Shown: in pieces, positions 49,866 to 58,321 of the stretch
How positions within the stretch are numbered: position 1 is the first letter of the stretch
Layout: each line of letters opens with the position of its first letter
NCBI RefSeq assembly: GCF_043555865.1
Contig: NZ_JBIGHY010000003.1
Location: 248,001-312,000, forward strand
From: Pelomonas dachongensis
Lineage (GTDB): Bacteria > Pseudomonadota > Gammaproteobacteria > Burkholderiales > Burkholderiaceae_C
Length of the DNA stretch: 64,000 nt
Reading direction: 5' to 3'
The notes under the pieces: model-generated
Told to the model about the DNA's origin: nothing
Database searches by the model: none
What the model saw: the letters and a program-made list of their open reading frames with translations, nothing else
Position numbers and translations under genes: made by a program

Positions 49866-50644
49866 GGCTGACGCTCGCCATCGCCGCGCTGGCGCTCGCG
49901 ACGGCCGCCCACGCCGGCCGCCCCTGCGAAGAGACGCCGCAGACCACGCGCCAGATCGAGCAGGGCCTCAACCTCGCGCAGGCCACAGCCAAGCGGCTGG
50001 ACGCCAGCGGCGCGCAGGTGCTGATCCTGGCCCGCGCCGGGCAGGACCTGTCCAAGTACGGGCTGCGCTGGTCGCACCTGGGGTTCGTCTACAAGGACAC
50101 GACGCAGCAGCCGGCCGTCTGGCGCGTCATGCACAAGCTCAACCAGTGCGGCACCGACCACGCCGCGCTGTTCCGCCAGGGGCTGGGCGAGTTCTTCCTG
50201 GACAACCCGCACCGCTACGAGGCCGCGTTCGTCGCGCTGAAGCCGGAGCTGCAGCAGGCGCTGCTGCCGCTGCTGGCGGACAACACCCACGTGCAACACC
50301 TCAACGAGCGGCGCTACAGCATGGTGGCCTATGCCTTCGGCACGACCTACCAGCAGAGCAACCAGTGGGTGCTGGAGACGCTGGCCGCCGCCGCCGCGCC
50401 AGGCATCGTCAGCCGCCGCGCGGCGCATGACTGGCTGCGCGCCCAGGGCTACCAGCCTACCGACCTGCGCCTGTCGGCCATGACCCGGCTGGGCGGCCGG
50501 CTCACGCAGGCCAACATCGCTTTCGACGATCATCCGACCGCGCGCCGCATGACCCGGCACATCGACACGGTCACCGTCGACTCGATGTTCGCCTGGCTGC
50601 CGCGCGCCGGCCTCTCCGAACCACCGCAACTCGTCCAGCCATGA
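49862..50644 (+). CDS. DUF2145 family exported protein
   Basis: 260 residues from a TTG at 49862 that overlaps the previous stop. Signal peptide ends TAAHA. Contains GLRWSHLGFVYKD, WRVMHKLNQCGTD, RYSMVAYAFGTTYQQSNQWV and HIDTVTVDSMFAWL; the conserved His, Cys and Asn suggest a papain-like fold of the NlpC/YiiX type, which is known for DUF2145-like proteins only by inference. The next gene overlaps by four bases. Confidence 0.75.
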   Translation: MRLTLAIAALALATAAHAGRPCEETPQTTRQIEQGLNLAQATAKRLDASGAQVLILARAGQDLSKYGLRWSHLGFVYKDTTQQPAVWRVMHKLNQCGTDHAALFRQGLGEFFLDNPHRYEAAFVALKPELQQALLPLLADNTHVQHLNERRYSMVAYAFGTTYQQSNQWVLETLAAAAAPGIVSRRAAHDWLRAQGYQPTDLRLSAMTRLGGRLTQANIAFDDHPTARRMTRHIDTVTVDSMFAWLPRAGLSEPPQLVQP

Positions 50645-52539
50645 GCACCGAACATCCGAACCAGTTTGCACTGCTGGGCCAGCGCCGCTTCGCGCCCTTC
50701 TTCTGGACGCAGTTCCTGGGCGCCGCGAACGACAACGTCTTCAAGTTCGCATTCACGCTGATGGTGACCTACCAGCTGCAGCTGGACTGGATGCCGCCCA
50801 GCCACGCGGGGCTGGTCATCGGCGCGCTGTTCATCCTGCCGTTCGTGCTGTTCTCCGCCACCAGCGGCCAGCTCGCCGACAAGCACGACAAGGCGCGGCT
50901 GATGCAGCTGGTGAAGAGCCTGGAGATCGCCATCATGGCGCTCGCGGCCTGGGGCTTCTATGCCAGTCACGTGCCGACGCTGCTGGCCTGCGTGTTCCTG
51001 ATGGGCCTGCACTCCACGCTGTTCGGCCCGGTCAAGTACGCCTACATGCCGCAGCACCTCAACGAGCGCGAGCTGACCGGCGGAAATGGCATGGTGGAGA
51101 TGGGCACCTTCGTCGCCATCCTGCTGGGCCAACTGGCCGGCGGTATCCTGGTCGACACGCCGGTCGTCGGCCCGCACCACGTCGCCTGGGCCTGCCTGGT
51201 GCTGGCCGTGCTGGGCCGCGTGACCGCACAGGCGCTGCCGCACAGCCCGTCCACCGACCCCGGCCTAGTCATCAACTGGAACCCAGTCAGCGAGACCTGG
51301 CGAAACCTCAAGCTGGCGCACGGGCAGCTGGCGGTGTTCCGCTCGCTGCTGGGCATCTCGTGGATGTGGTTCTTCGGTGCGGTCTTCCTGGCCAACTTCC
51401 CCGCCTTTGCGAAGGAGGTGCTGCACGGCAGCCCGCAGGTGGCGTCGCTGCTGCTGGCGGTGTTCTCCATCGGCATCGGCATCGGCTCGCTGATGTGCGA
51501 GATGCTGTCCAAGCGCCAGGTCGAGATCGGCCTGGTGCCGCTGGGCGCGCTCGGCATGAGCGTGTTCGCCATCGACCTGTACTTCGCCGCCAGCGGCCTG
51601 CCGGCCAGCGCGCCTTACAGCGTCAGCGCCTTCCTGGCCGTCACCGCGCACTGGCGCGTGCTGGCCGACCTGGCTTTGCTGGCGCTGTTCGCCGGCCTGT
51701 ACAGCGTGCCGATGTACGCGCTGATCCAGCTGCGCGCGCAGCCCACGCACCGCGCCCGCATCATCGCGGCCAACAACATCCTGAACGCGCTGTTCATGAT
51801 CGCCAGCTCCATCATTGCCGGCGCGATGCTCAGCGCGGGTCTCACCATCCCGCAGATCTTCCTGGCGGTCGGCATCGCCAACGCCGTCGTGGGCATCTAC
51901 ATCTTCCTGATCGTGCCGGAGTACCTGCTGCGCTTCGTCGCCTTCGTGCTGACGCGGCTGGTCTACCGCTTCAAGATCGTCAACGACCAGCGCATCCCGA
52001 CGACCGGCCCGGCCGTGCTGGTGTGCAACCACGTGTCATTTGTGGACGCCGTGCTGCTGATGGCCGCCAGCCCGCGCCCGATCCGCTTCCTGATGGACGC
52101 GCAGATCTTCAAGACGCCGGTGCTGGGCTGGATGTTCAAGCTGGCCAAAGCCATTCCCATCGCGCCGGCCAAGACCGACCCGGCCACCTACGAGGCCGCC
52201 TTCACCGCCGCCCGCGCCGTGCTGGAGGACGGAGAGATGGTCTGCATCTTCCCGGAGGGCGGCATCACGCGTGACGGCACGCTGCAGCCGTTCAAGGGCG
52301 GCGTCATGAAGCTGATCGAAGACCTGCCGGACGTGCCCGTCATCCCGATGGCGCTGGGCAACCTGTGGGGCAGCTACTTCTCGCGCGTGGAGGGTGGCAA
52401 GGCGATGGTGAAGCCGTTGCGGCGCGGGTTCTGGAGCCCCGTGTCGCTGAAGGTGGATGAGCCGATGAAGCCGGCTCAGGTGTCGCCCGAGGTGCTGCGC
52501 GAGCGCGTGGCCTCGCTGCTGATGGCGTCGTCGACATGA
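50641..52539 (+). CDS. MFS transporter fused to PlsC acyltransferase
   Basis: 632 residues. Residues 1-425 are a 12-helix MFS transporter like LplT (lysophospholipid flippase; FFWTQFLGAANDNVFKFAFT at the start). Residues 440-630 are a PlsC-type acyltransferase with NHVSFVDAVLL (H-x4-D), FLMDAQIF, FPEGGITRDG and IPMAL. The pair flips and re-acylates lysophospholipids in enterobacteria as LplT and Aas; here the acyl-ACP synthetase part is missing. First of three overlapping genes ending in an Lgt-like and a radical SAM gene. Confidence 0.92.
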   Translation: MSTEHPNQFALLGQRRFAPFFWTQFLGAANDNVFKFAFTLMVTYQLQLDWMPPSHAGLVIGALFILPFVLFSATSGQLADKHDKARLMQLVKSLEIAIMALAAWGFYASHVPTLLACVFLMGLHSTLFGPVKYAYMPQHLNERELTGGNGMVEMGTFVAILLGQLAGGILVDTPVVGPHHVAWACLVLAVLGRVTAQALPHSPSTDPGLVINWNPVSETWRNLKLAHGQLAVFRSLLGISWMWFFGAVFLANFPAFAKEVLHGSPQVASLLLAVFSIGIGIGSLMCEMLSKRQVEIGLVPLGALGMSVFAIDLYFAASGLPASAPYSVSAFLAVTAHWRVLADLALLALFAGLYSVPMYALIQLRAQPTHRARIIAANNILNALFMIASSIIAGAMLSAGLTIPQIFLAVGIANAVVGIYIFLIVPEYLLRFVAFVLTRLVYRFKIVNDQRIPTTGPAVLVCNHVSFVDAVLLMAASPRPIRFLMDAQIFKTPVLGWMFKLAKAIPIAPAKTDPATYEAAFTAARAVLEDGEMVCIFPEGGITRDGTLQPFKGGVMKLIEDLPDVPVIPMALGNLWGSYFSRVEGGKAMVKPLRRGFWSPVSLKVDEPMKPAQVSPEVLRERVASLLMASST

Positions 52540-52805
52540 GCGGCAACACCGGCTCCAAGGTTTGGCGCACCGTCGTCATCAGCCTGCTGATGATGGGCAC
52601 GCTGGGATTCGGCCTCGCCAGTTTGTGCGGCACGATCTTCACGGCCATCGGCGTGGCCGGCGTGACGTCGGAACAGCGCGATCCTTACGCCATGGCCATC
52701 TTCGTCTTCTCCGTGCCCAGCCTGTTGATCGGCGGCGGGCTGGCCTGGTGGTGCGTGTCCGCGCTGCGCAAGCGGCTGCATGACGACAAACCGCCTTCCG
52801 CATGA
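52536..52805 (+). CDS. Small two-helix membrane protein, 89 aa
   Basis: ATG overlaps the stop of the acyltransferase fusion and its own stop overlaps the Lgt-like start, so it is part of the block. Two hydrophobic segments (TVVISLLMMGTLGFGLASLC and IFVFSVPSLLIGGGLAWWC) and a basic tail. No family recognised. Confidence 0.7.
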   Translation: MSGNTGSKVWRTVVISLLMMGTLGFGLASLCGTIFTAIGVAGVTSEQRDPYAMAIFVFSVPSLLIGGGLAWWCVSALRKRLHDDKPPSA

Positions 52806-53548
52806 GCGACAGCGCCTGGTCCACCGCCGCGTGGACGCACAGCGCCTTTGCATGGGCTGGCATGGCGCTGGGCGCAGCGATGTGGCGCCGCACGCTAAAG
52901 CACCAGCAACGCGGCGGCGCGCTGGCGCCAGGCAACTTCGGTGTGCTCGTGGGGCTGCTGATCGGCGCAGCGCTGGGCAACAAGCTGGTCTTCTTCATCG
53001 AACGGCCGGACATCGCGCTGTCTCTCTGGCAGACCCGCACCCTCGCCTGGCCCGGCCAAAGCGTCGTCGGCGGCCTGCTGGGCGGCCTCATCGGCGTAGA
53101 GATCGCCAAGACGCTGACTGGCCAGACCCGCAGCACCGGCGATGCAATGGTGCTGCCCATCGCCACCGGCCTGTGCATCGGCCGCATCGGCTGCTTCCTC
53201 GCCGGCCTGCATGACGACACCTACGGCGTGCCAACGACTGCCCCGTGGGGCGTGGACTTTGGTGACGGCACGCCGCGCCATCCGACGCAGCTCTACGAGA
53301 TCGCGGTCGTGCTGACCCTAGGCCTGGCACTGCACCGCACCCGCTTCGCCACGCCGGGCCAGGCCTTCAAGTTGTTCCTGAGCGCCTACCTGCTGTGGCG
53401 CTTCGGCGTCGAGTTCCTCAAGCCGGTGCCCGTCGCGTATCCGCTGGGTTTGTCGGGCATCCAGTGGACCTGCCTCATCGCACTGGCCGTCTACACACCC
53501 CTCGTGCTGCGCGCCTGGCGCCGCCCATCTCGATTGGCCACGCCATGA
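52802..53548 (+). CDS. Lgt-like (prolipoprotein diacylglyceryl transferase family) protein
   Basis: 248 residues, about seven helices. The family signature region is present: CIGRIGCFLAGLHDDTYG (Lgt: GRxGNFxNxE) with N replaced by C and A/L, and HPTQLYEI (Lgt: HPxQLYE). A conserved Lgt arginine is kept in GRIGC. Shorter than true Lgt (~290). It may transfer diacylglyceryl or another lipid moiety to a different acceptor. Overlaps the radical SAM gene by four bases. Confidence 0.8.
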   Translation: MSDSAWSTAAWTHSAFAWAGMALGAAMWRRTLKHQQRGGALAPGNFGVLVGLLIGAALGNKLVFFIERPDIALSLWQTRTLAWPGQSVVGGLLGGLIGVEIAKTLTGQTRSTGDAMVLPIATGLCIGRIGCFLAGLHDDTYGVPTTAPWGVDFGDGTPRHPTQLYEIAVVLTLGLALHRTRFATPGQAFKLFLSAYLLWRFGVEFLKPVPVAYPLGLSGIQWTCLIALAVYTPLVLRAWRRPSRLATP

Positions 53549-55026
53549 CACGCAAGGTCCGCCCCTACCTGTTCTACGGCACGACGCAGTCCGTCTGCAC
53601 GACCTGCCTGCGCCCCGTCGAGGCCAAGATCGTCATCAAGGACGACAAGGTCTACATGGACAAGTGGTGCCCGGCGCATGGGACCGAGCGCGTGCTCGTG
53701 GCAGACGACGCGGCCTACTACCGCCAGTGCCGCGAGGTGTTCGTCAAGCCGCCCGAGATGCCGCAGCGCTTCGCGACACCGATGCAGTACGGATGCCCCT
53801 ACGACTGCGGCCTGTGCCCCGACCACATGCAGCACAGCTGCCTGTCGCTCATCGAGATCAGCGACCACTGCAACCTGCGCTGCCCGACCTGCTACGCGGG
53901 CTCGGGGCCGGAACGCCTGAGCCACCGCACGATGGACGAGGTCATCGCGATGCTGGACGCCGTCGTCGCCAGCGAAGGCGAAGCCGATGTGGTGCAGATC
54001 TCCGGCGGCGAGCCGACGCTGCACCCGCAGTTCTTCGACATCCTCGACGCGGCCAAGGCCCGACCCATCAAGCACCTGATGGTCAACACCAACGGTCTGC
54101 GCATCGCGCTGGACGCGGCTTTTGCGGAGCGGCTGGCCAGCTATGCGCCGGGGCTGGAGGTCTATTTGCAGTTCGACTCGCTGCGGCGCGACGCACTGAT
54201 GGACTTGCGCGGCGCCGACCTGCGCCGCCCGCACGATGAGGCGCTCGCGCGGCTGGATGCGCTGGGCCTCTCGACAACGCTGGTGATGACGGTCAAGCGA
54301 GGTATCAACGACGACGAAATCGGCGACGTGATCCGCCACGGCCAGCGCTACGGCTGCGTGCGCGGCGTGACGCTGCAACCCATCCAGAACGCCGGTCGCG
54401 TGGAGGCCTACGACGCGGCGAAGCACCGCCTGACCGTCAGCGAACTGCGGCGCCTCATCGCCGAGCAGAGCGGCATCTTCACGCTGGCCGACGTGCTGCC
54501 CGTGCCCTGCAACCCGGACACGCTGGCCATGGCTTATGCGCTGCGTGGACCGGACGGCCTCGTGCCGCTGACCCGCCATCTCGACGCCGCGACGCTGTTG
54601 TCCGGCGACCGCAGCACCATCGTGTTCGAAGGCGACCCGGCGCTGAAGTCGGCGGTGTTCCAGCTGTTCTCCACCAACCACTCGCCCGAGAGCCAGGCCA
54701 ACTGCCTGTCCGAGCTGCTGTGTTGCCTGCCCAAGATCGCCGCGCCCCAGCTCAGCTACCGCGACGTGTTCCGCGTGCTCATCGTGCAGTTCATGGACGC
54801 GCAGTCGCTGGACATCCGCGCGCTGAAGAAAAGCTGCATCCACATCGCCCGGCCCGATGGACGCATGGTGCCGTTCGAGGCGTACAACCTGTTCTACCGG
54901 GATGAGCGGCAGGCGGAGCTTGAACGGATCCGCGCGGAGATTGATGGGCAGCGGGAGCAGCGGCTGCGTGTCGGGCCGAAGGCTGCCACTCACAGCGTTG
55001 GAATGCCGACGTCGCTTAAGTACTGA
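53545..55026 (+). CDS. Radical SAM protein with several Cys clusters (Tes/MJ0619-like)
   Basis: 493 residues. N-terminal Cys18/Cys21/Cys42 (with His45) make a rubredoxin- or zinc-like site. A first C-x3-C-x2-C stands at 84/88/91 (CPYDCGLC) and the radical SAM triad at 109/113/116 (CNLRCPTC), so at least two Fe-S clusters are expected. QISGGEPTLHP and MVNTNGLRI follow. More cysteines occur late (NCLSELLCCLP). The pattern recalls the MJ0619/Tes group that joins lipid tails in archaea. Last of the overlapping lipid-like genes; the 3' end overlaps the convergent DUF2075 gene by 37 bases. Confidence 0.85.
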   Translation: MTRKVRPYLFYGTTQSVCTTCLRPVEAKIVIKDDKVYMDKWCPAHGTERVLVADDAAYYRQCREVFVKPPEMPQRFATPMQYGCPYDCGLCPDHMQHSCLSLIEISDHCNLRCPTCYAGSGPERLSHRTMDEVIAMLDAVVASEGEADVVQISGGEPTLHPQFFDILDAAKARPIKHLMVNTNGLRIALDAAFAERLASYAPGLEVYLQFDSLRRDALMDLRGADLRRPHDEALARLDALGLSTTLVMTVKRGINDDEIGDVIRHGQRYGCVRGVTLQPIQNAGRVEAYDAAKHRLTVSELRRLIAEQSGIFTLADVLPVPCNPDTLAMAYALRGPDGLVPLTRHLDAATLLSGDRSTIVFEGDPALKSAVFQLFSTNHSPESQANCLSELLCCLPKIAAPQLSYRDVFRVLIVQFMDAQSLDIRALKKSCIHIARPDGRMVPFEAYNLFYRDERQAELERIRAEIDGQREQRLRVGPKAATHSVGMPTSLKY

Positions 55027-56975
55027 AAGATGGGGTCGTAGAACGCCGGCGCGCGCGTCGGGTCCTCGGGGTCGCCAGGCGGCACGACGATGACCATGCC
55101 TTGCCGAGCCCGCGTCAGCAGCACCCGATAGGCATTCTTCAGGTACAGCTGGCGCTCTGGCTTGTGGATGTGCTGCCACTTGTTGCCGACAAACTGGTGG
55201 TGACGCCAACCGCCGCTGCCGACTCGCAAGTCGGCATCCCACGCCACGCAGGCCCAGTCAAGCTCAAGCCCCTGGACGTGAAACTCCGTGGCGACATCCT
55301 CCAGGTAGTAAGAAGAACGCACATCGTCCTTGTCATCCAAGAACCAGTGCACCGGGTCCATTGGTGAGCGCACGTTGATGGCATGTGGCTTGAGCCGCTC
55401 GGCCTGGGATGACACGACGATGCCGTAGCGCTCCGTGCCGCGCGCCTGAGACTTGAGCCACTTCTTGGCCGCCGACAAGTCGCGCGTGGCAACGATCGGA
55501 TAGCGACGCTGAACGGCGTTCAATGCCACGACCGCCTGGGCCGTGTCGCGGTCGAGCAAGTGCTTCACGAAGGTCGAGACATGCTCGGCCCTGAACGAGC
55601 GCATGGAAACGGCCAGGTGCAGGCCTTCGTCGAACACCACCTCGGCATGCTGCTGCAACGATGCGATCGCAGCCGTTGCCGCGTACTCGCTGTCGGTCAG
55701 ATGCGGTGACACATAGACCTGCCAAGACGGGAAATGCCGTTCTATGGCCTGCAGCCATTCGCCGATGCCGGCCTCGCCCGTATTGATCTCCTGCCCACCG
55801 CCGACCAGGCAGACCACCACTGCCCAGTCCGGGTGACGGTCCATGCAGGAGATGAGGAACTCGGGCTCGGACCGATTGAAGTTGGGCCGGCCCTTCTTTT
55901 GCGCCATGAACTTGGCTGACTGTTCCAGCGTCCACGCGCGCTGCGCTTCATCGAAGATCACCACATGGTCAACGGGCGCCCGCTCGTCCGCCAGATAGGC
56001 ATCGCGGAAGTGATGCACGTTCTGAATGAACGCCTCCACGGCTTTGCTCGCCTCACCTTTTCGCAGACGCATGTTCCTGGCTTTGGCCCGGGCGACTTCG
56101 TCACGGGTCAGCGCCTCACACAGAATCTTGACCAGCGGTCCATTCCCAGACAGGTAAACGCTGTGCAGCTCGCTGCTGGCGTCCATGTGCTTGGTCGCGA
56201 CATCCAAGCCCACCAAGGTCTTCCCGGCGCCGGGGACGCCCGTGATGAAGCAGATGGCTTTTCGCCGCTGCCGACGTGCCGATTCGATGACCTGATCGAC
56301 GACCGTCGAGGTGACCGACAGGTTCTTGGCGCCCGCATCACTGCGTGACAAGTCTGCAACCGAGTGCTGGCCATACAGAGCTGACGCAGCCTCCACGATC
56401 GTCGGCGTGGGCTTGTAGCGGCCGCGCACCCAGCCTTCCGGGTCAATGTCGGCGCCCTCACTCAAGGACAGCACTTGTTGGATGCACAAGCTCAGCGAGG
56501 CTGGCCCCGTGCTGATCGGCAACAGCACCCCGTCGTTGTGATGGCTGGCGGCGATCACGCTGACGCCGGCGGGCGCCTCTGTCGCCACGAGCACCGGCGC
56601 AATCGTCACGGCATGGCTGGGCTCGTGAAAGTTCTTCAGATCCAGCGCGTAGTCCCAGACCTGATCGAGTGCGGCGCGGTTGAAGTTCGATTCACCCACC
56701 TTGAACTCGATGACCAGCACGGTGTTGCGGATGATCACCAGCACGTCGATGCGGCGCCCCATCCGAGGCACGACGAACTCAAAGAAGATGTGGCCCGCGT
56801 GCGCCCAGTCCTCGAGCTGATGTTGGAGGATGTCGATCTGTCGAAGCCACGCATTGCGCTGCGTCGGCTCAATCGCAAAGCCCGAGTTGCGCGCCAATGC
56901 ACCGAGCACGCCGACTGCCTCCGCGCGCAGGAATTCGTCCAGATTCGATGCGTAGTAGGCGCGGCTGACATTCAT
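54990..56975 (-). CDS. DUF2075 nuclease-helicase protein
   Basis: 661 residues. The first ~130 contain a PD-(D/E)XK nuclease core (RRIDVLVIIRNTVLVIEFKV: D, E and K in place). After a linker, an SF1-like helicase/ATPase domain follows: Walker A TGVPGAGKT (about 242), Walker B VVIFDEAQRAW, later ATEFHVQGLELDWACVAW and YRVLLTRARQGM. Such proteins occur in defence loci and restriction-like systems, but the present neighbours (lipid and export genes) are not obviously defensive. Possible anti-phage effector; function untested. Confidence 0.85.
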   Translation of the reverse strand: MNVSRAYYASNLDEFLRAEAVGVLGALARNSGFAIEPTQRNAWLRQIDILQHQLEDWAHAGHIFFEFVVPRMGRRIDVLVIIRNTVLVIEFKVGESNFNRAALDQVWDYALDLKNFHEPSHAVTIAPVLVATEAPAGVSVIAASHHNDGVLLPISTGPASLSLCIQQVLSLSEGADIDPEGWVRGRYKPTPTIVEAASALYGQHSVADLSRSDAGAKNLSVTSTVVDQVIESARRQRRKAICFITGVPGAGKTLVGLDVATKHMDASSELHSVYLSGNGPLVKILCEALTRDEVARAKARNMRLRKGEASKAVEAFIQNVHHFRDAYLADERAPVDHVVIFDEAQRAWTLEQSAKFMAQKKGRPNFNRSEPEFLISCMDRHPDWAVVVCLVGGGQEINTGEAGIGEWLQAIERHFPSWQVYVSPHLTDSEYAATAAIASLQQHAEVVFDEGLHLAVSMRSFRAEHVSTFVKHLLDRDTAQAVVALNAVQRRYPIVATRDLSAAKKWLKSQARGTERYGIVVSSQAERLKPHAINVRSPMDPVHWFLDDKDDVRSSYYLEDVATEFHVQGLELDWACVAWDADLRVGSGGWRHHQFVGNKWQHIHKPERQLYLKNAYRVLLTRARQGMVIVVPPGDPEDPTRAPAFYDPIFQYLSDVGIPTL

Positions 56976-57003
56976 GCCGTTCAGTATCGAGTCTTCATCG
57001 AAT

Positions 57004-57489
57004 TCAGCGTTGCCTGAACATCCGCCTCACCCGCAACTTGATCGCCCGCGCCCAGCGCCACACCGCGCTCGCCCGCACCCAGGCAAGCAGCTCGGCCTTC
57101 CAGTAGGTCCAACGCGCGTAAACACGCGCGAACCAGCCCAGCTGCATCAGCGCCGGCTGGATGATCTGGAACAACCAGGCCAGCAGCGCCGTGCCGACGA
57201 GCTTGGCGGCCACGATGACCGCCACGCCCAGCGTCACGCGGCCCTCGGCCACCAGCCACAGCGCCAGCAGCTTGACCGGCAGGATCAGCAGGCTGGGCAG
57301 CACCAGCACGACCAGCGCCCACCGGGGCGGCAGGCGCTTCAGCAACGCCTCGAACTGCCGCACGAGCGGCAGCTTCGCGATCAGCGCAAAGACGCGCCGC
57401 AGCGGCTCCCAGCCCCATTCCTCGAAGAGGATGAGCAGCGCCAGGACGACCCGGACGAGCCAGCGCAGCGGGGCCAGCAGGTGCTTCAT
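57004..57489 (-). CDS. Membrane protein of unknown function, 161 aa
   Basis: From ATG 57489. At least three hydrophobic helices (LVRVVLALLILFEEWGW, RWALVVLVLPSLLILPVKLL, VAVIVAAKLVGTALLAWLFQ), then a strongly basic tail (RWARAIKLRVRRMFRQR). Last gene of the leftward export operon; seven bases separate it from the HlyD-like gene. A similar short membrane protein is common in Burkholderiales, family not recalled. Confidence 0.75.
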   Translation of the reverse strand: MKHLLAPLRWLVRVVLALLILFEEWGWEPLRRVFALIAKLPLVRQFEALLKRLPPRWALVVLVLPSLLILPVKLLALWLVAEGRVTLGVAVIVAAKLVGTALLAWLFQIIQPALMQLGWFARVYARWTYWKAELLAWVRASAVWRWARAIKLRVRRMFRQR

Positions 57490-57496
57490 CGGCGCG

Positions 57497-58321
57497 CTAC
57501 AGCCTGACCTTGCACCGCAACCCCGCCGGCAGCTCACCCTTGACGTTGTCGATCTCCGCCACGATGCCGAAGGTGCCGGCCGCGGCGTCCAGCACCCGGT
57601 CTACCGTGCGCACCTTGGCCTGGATGGGCTTGTCGGCGAACGGCGCCTCGGGCGTCACGCTCACCATCTGCCCCGGCCTGACCTGCGTGAACGCCTTCAC
57701 CGGCAGCAGCGCCTGCACCTTCAGCGGGTGCGTCTGCGCAATCTTCAGCACGGGCTTCTTGGTGTCGCTGCTGTCCATCAGCGCGCCGGGGTAGAGGTAC
57801 TGGTCCACCACCACGCCGCTGAACGGCGCCAGGATCTGGCGGCGACGCAGCTGGTCGACGGCCTGGCGGTGATCCAGGCGGGCGATCTGGTTGTTCTCGG
57901 TGGCGGTCTTCAGTTCCGCTTCGGCCAGCTTGAGTTCGGCCTGCGCGTCTTCCACCGCCTGAGCCGAGACGAACTCCTCGGCGAGCAGGTCCTGCAGGCG
58001 CCGGGCCTTCTCGCGCAGCGCGCTGACCTTCGCACCCGCCAGCTGCGCCTGGCCTTGCGCCTCGGCTCGCGCCTTGGCCGAGTCCGCCGCACTGGCCTCC
58101 ACGCTGCTCTCGATGCTGACCAGCACCTGGCCCTGCCGGATGGCCTCGCCACGGCGCGCGTGAACGCGCTCCAGGATGCCGACAACCGGACTGCGGATCT
58201 CCACGGTCTGCGCGGGCTCGATCATGCAGTCGTAGTCGGCGGCGGCGAAGGCTGGACCCGCGACCAGCAGGGCCGCCCAGGGCAGCAAGGCGAGGCGGGC
58301 AGGAGAGGTGTGAGGTGTCAT
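57497..58321 (-). CDS. HlyD-family periplasmic adaptor
   Basis: 274 residues; signal peptide ends GPAFA. Order: biotinyl-lipoyl half (VEIRSPVVGILERVHARRGE), a coiled-coil hairpin (about 75-150), then second lipoyl half (RRQILAPFSGVVVDQYLYPG) and a beta-barrel (VKAFTQVRPGQMVSVTPEAP). Membrane-fusion adaptor of an export system. Overlaps the SecA-like gene by four bases. Confidence 0.88.
   Translation of the reverse strand: MTPHTSPARLALLPWAALLVAGPAFAAADYDCMIEPAQTVEIRSPVVGILERVHARRGEAIRQGQVLVSIESSVEASAADSAKARAEAQGQAQLAGAKVSALREKARRLQDLLAEEFVSAQAVEDAQAELKLAEAELKTATENNQIARLDHRQAVDQLRRRQILAPFSGVVVDQYLYPGALMDSSDTKKPVLKIAQTHPLKVQALLPVKAFTQVRPGQMVSVTPEAPFADKPIQAKVRTVDRVLDAAAGTFGIVAEIDNVKGELPAGLRCKVRL

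Noticed and set aside
53491..55242. Minus-strand frame of 583 codons
   Set aside because: Antisense to the radical SAM gene, whose cysteine motifs prove the coding strand.
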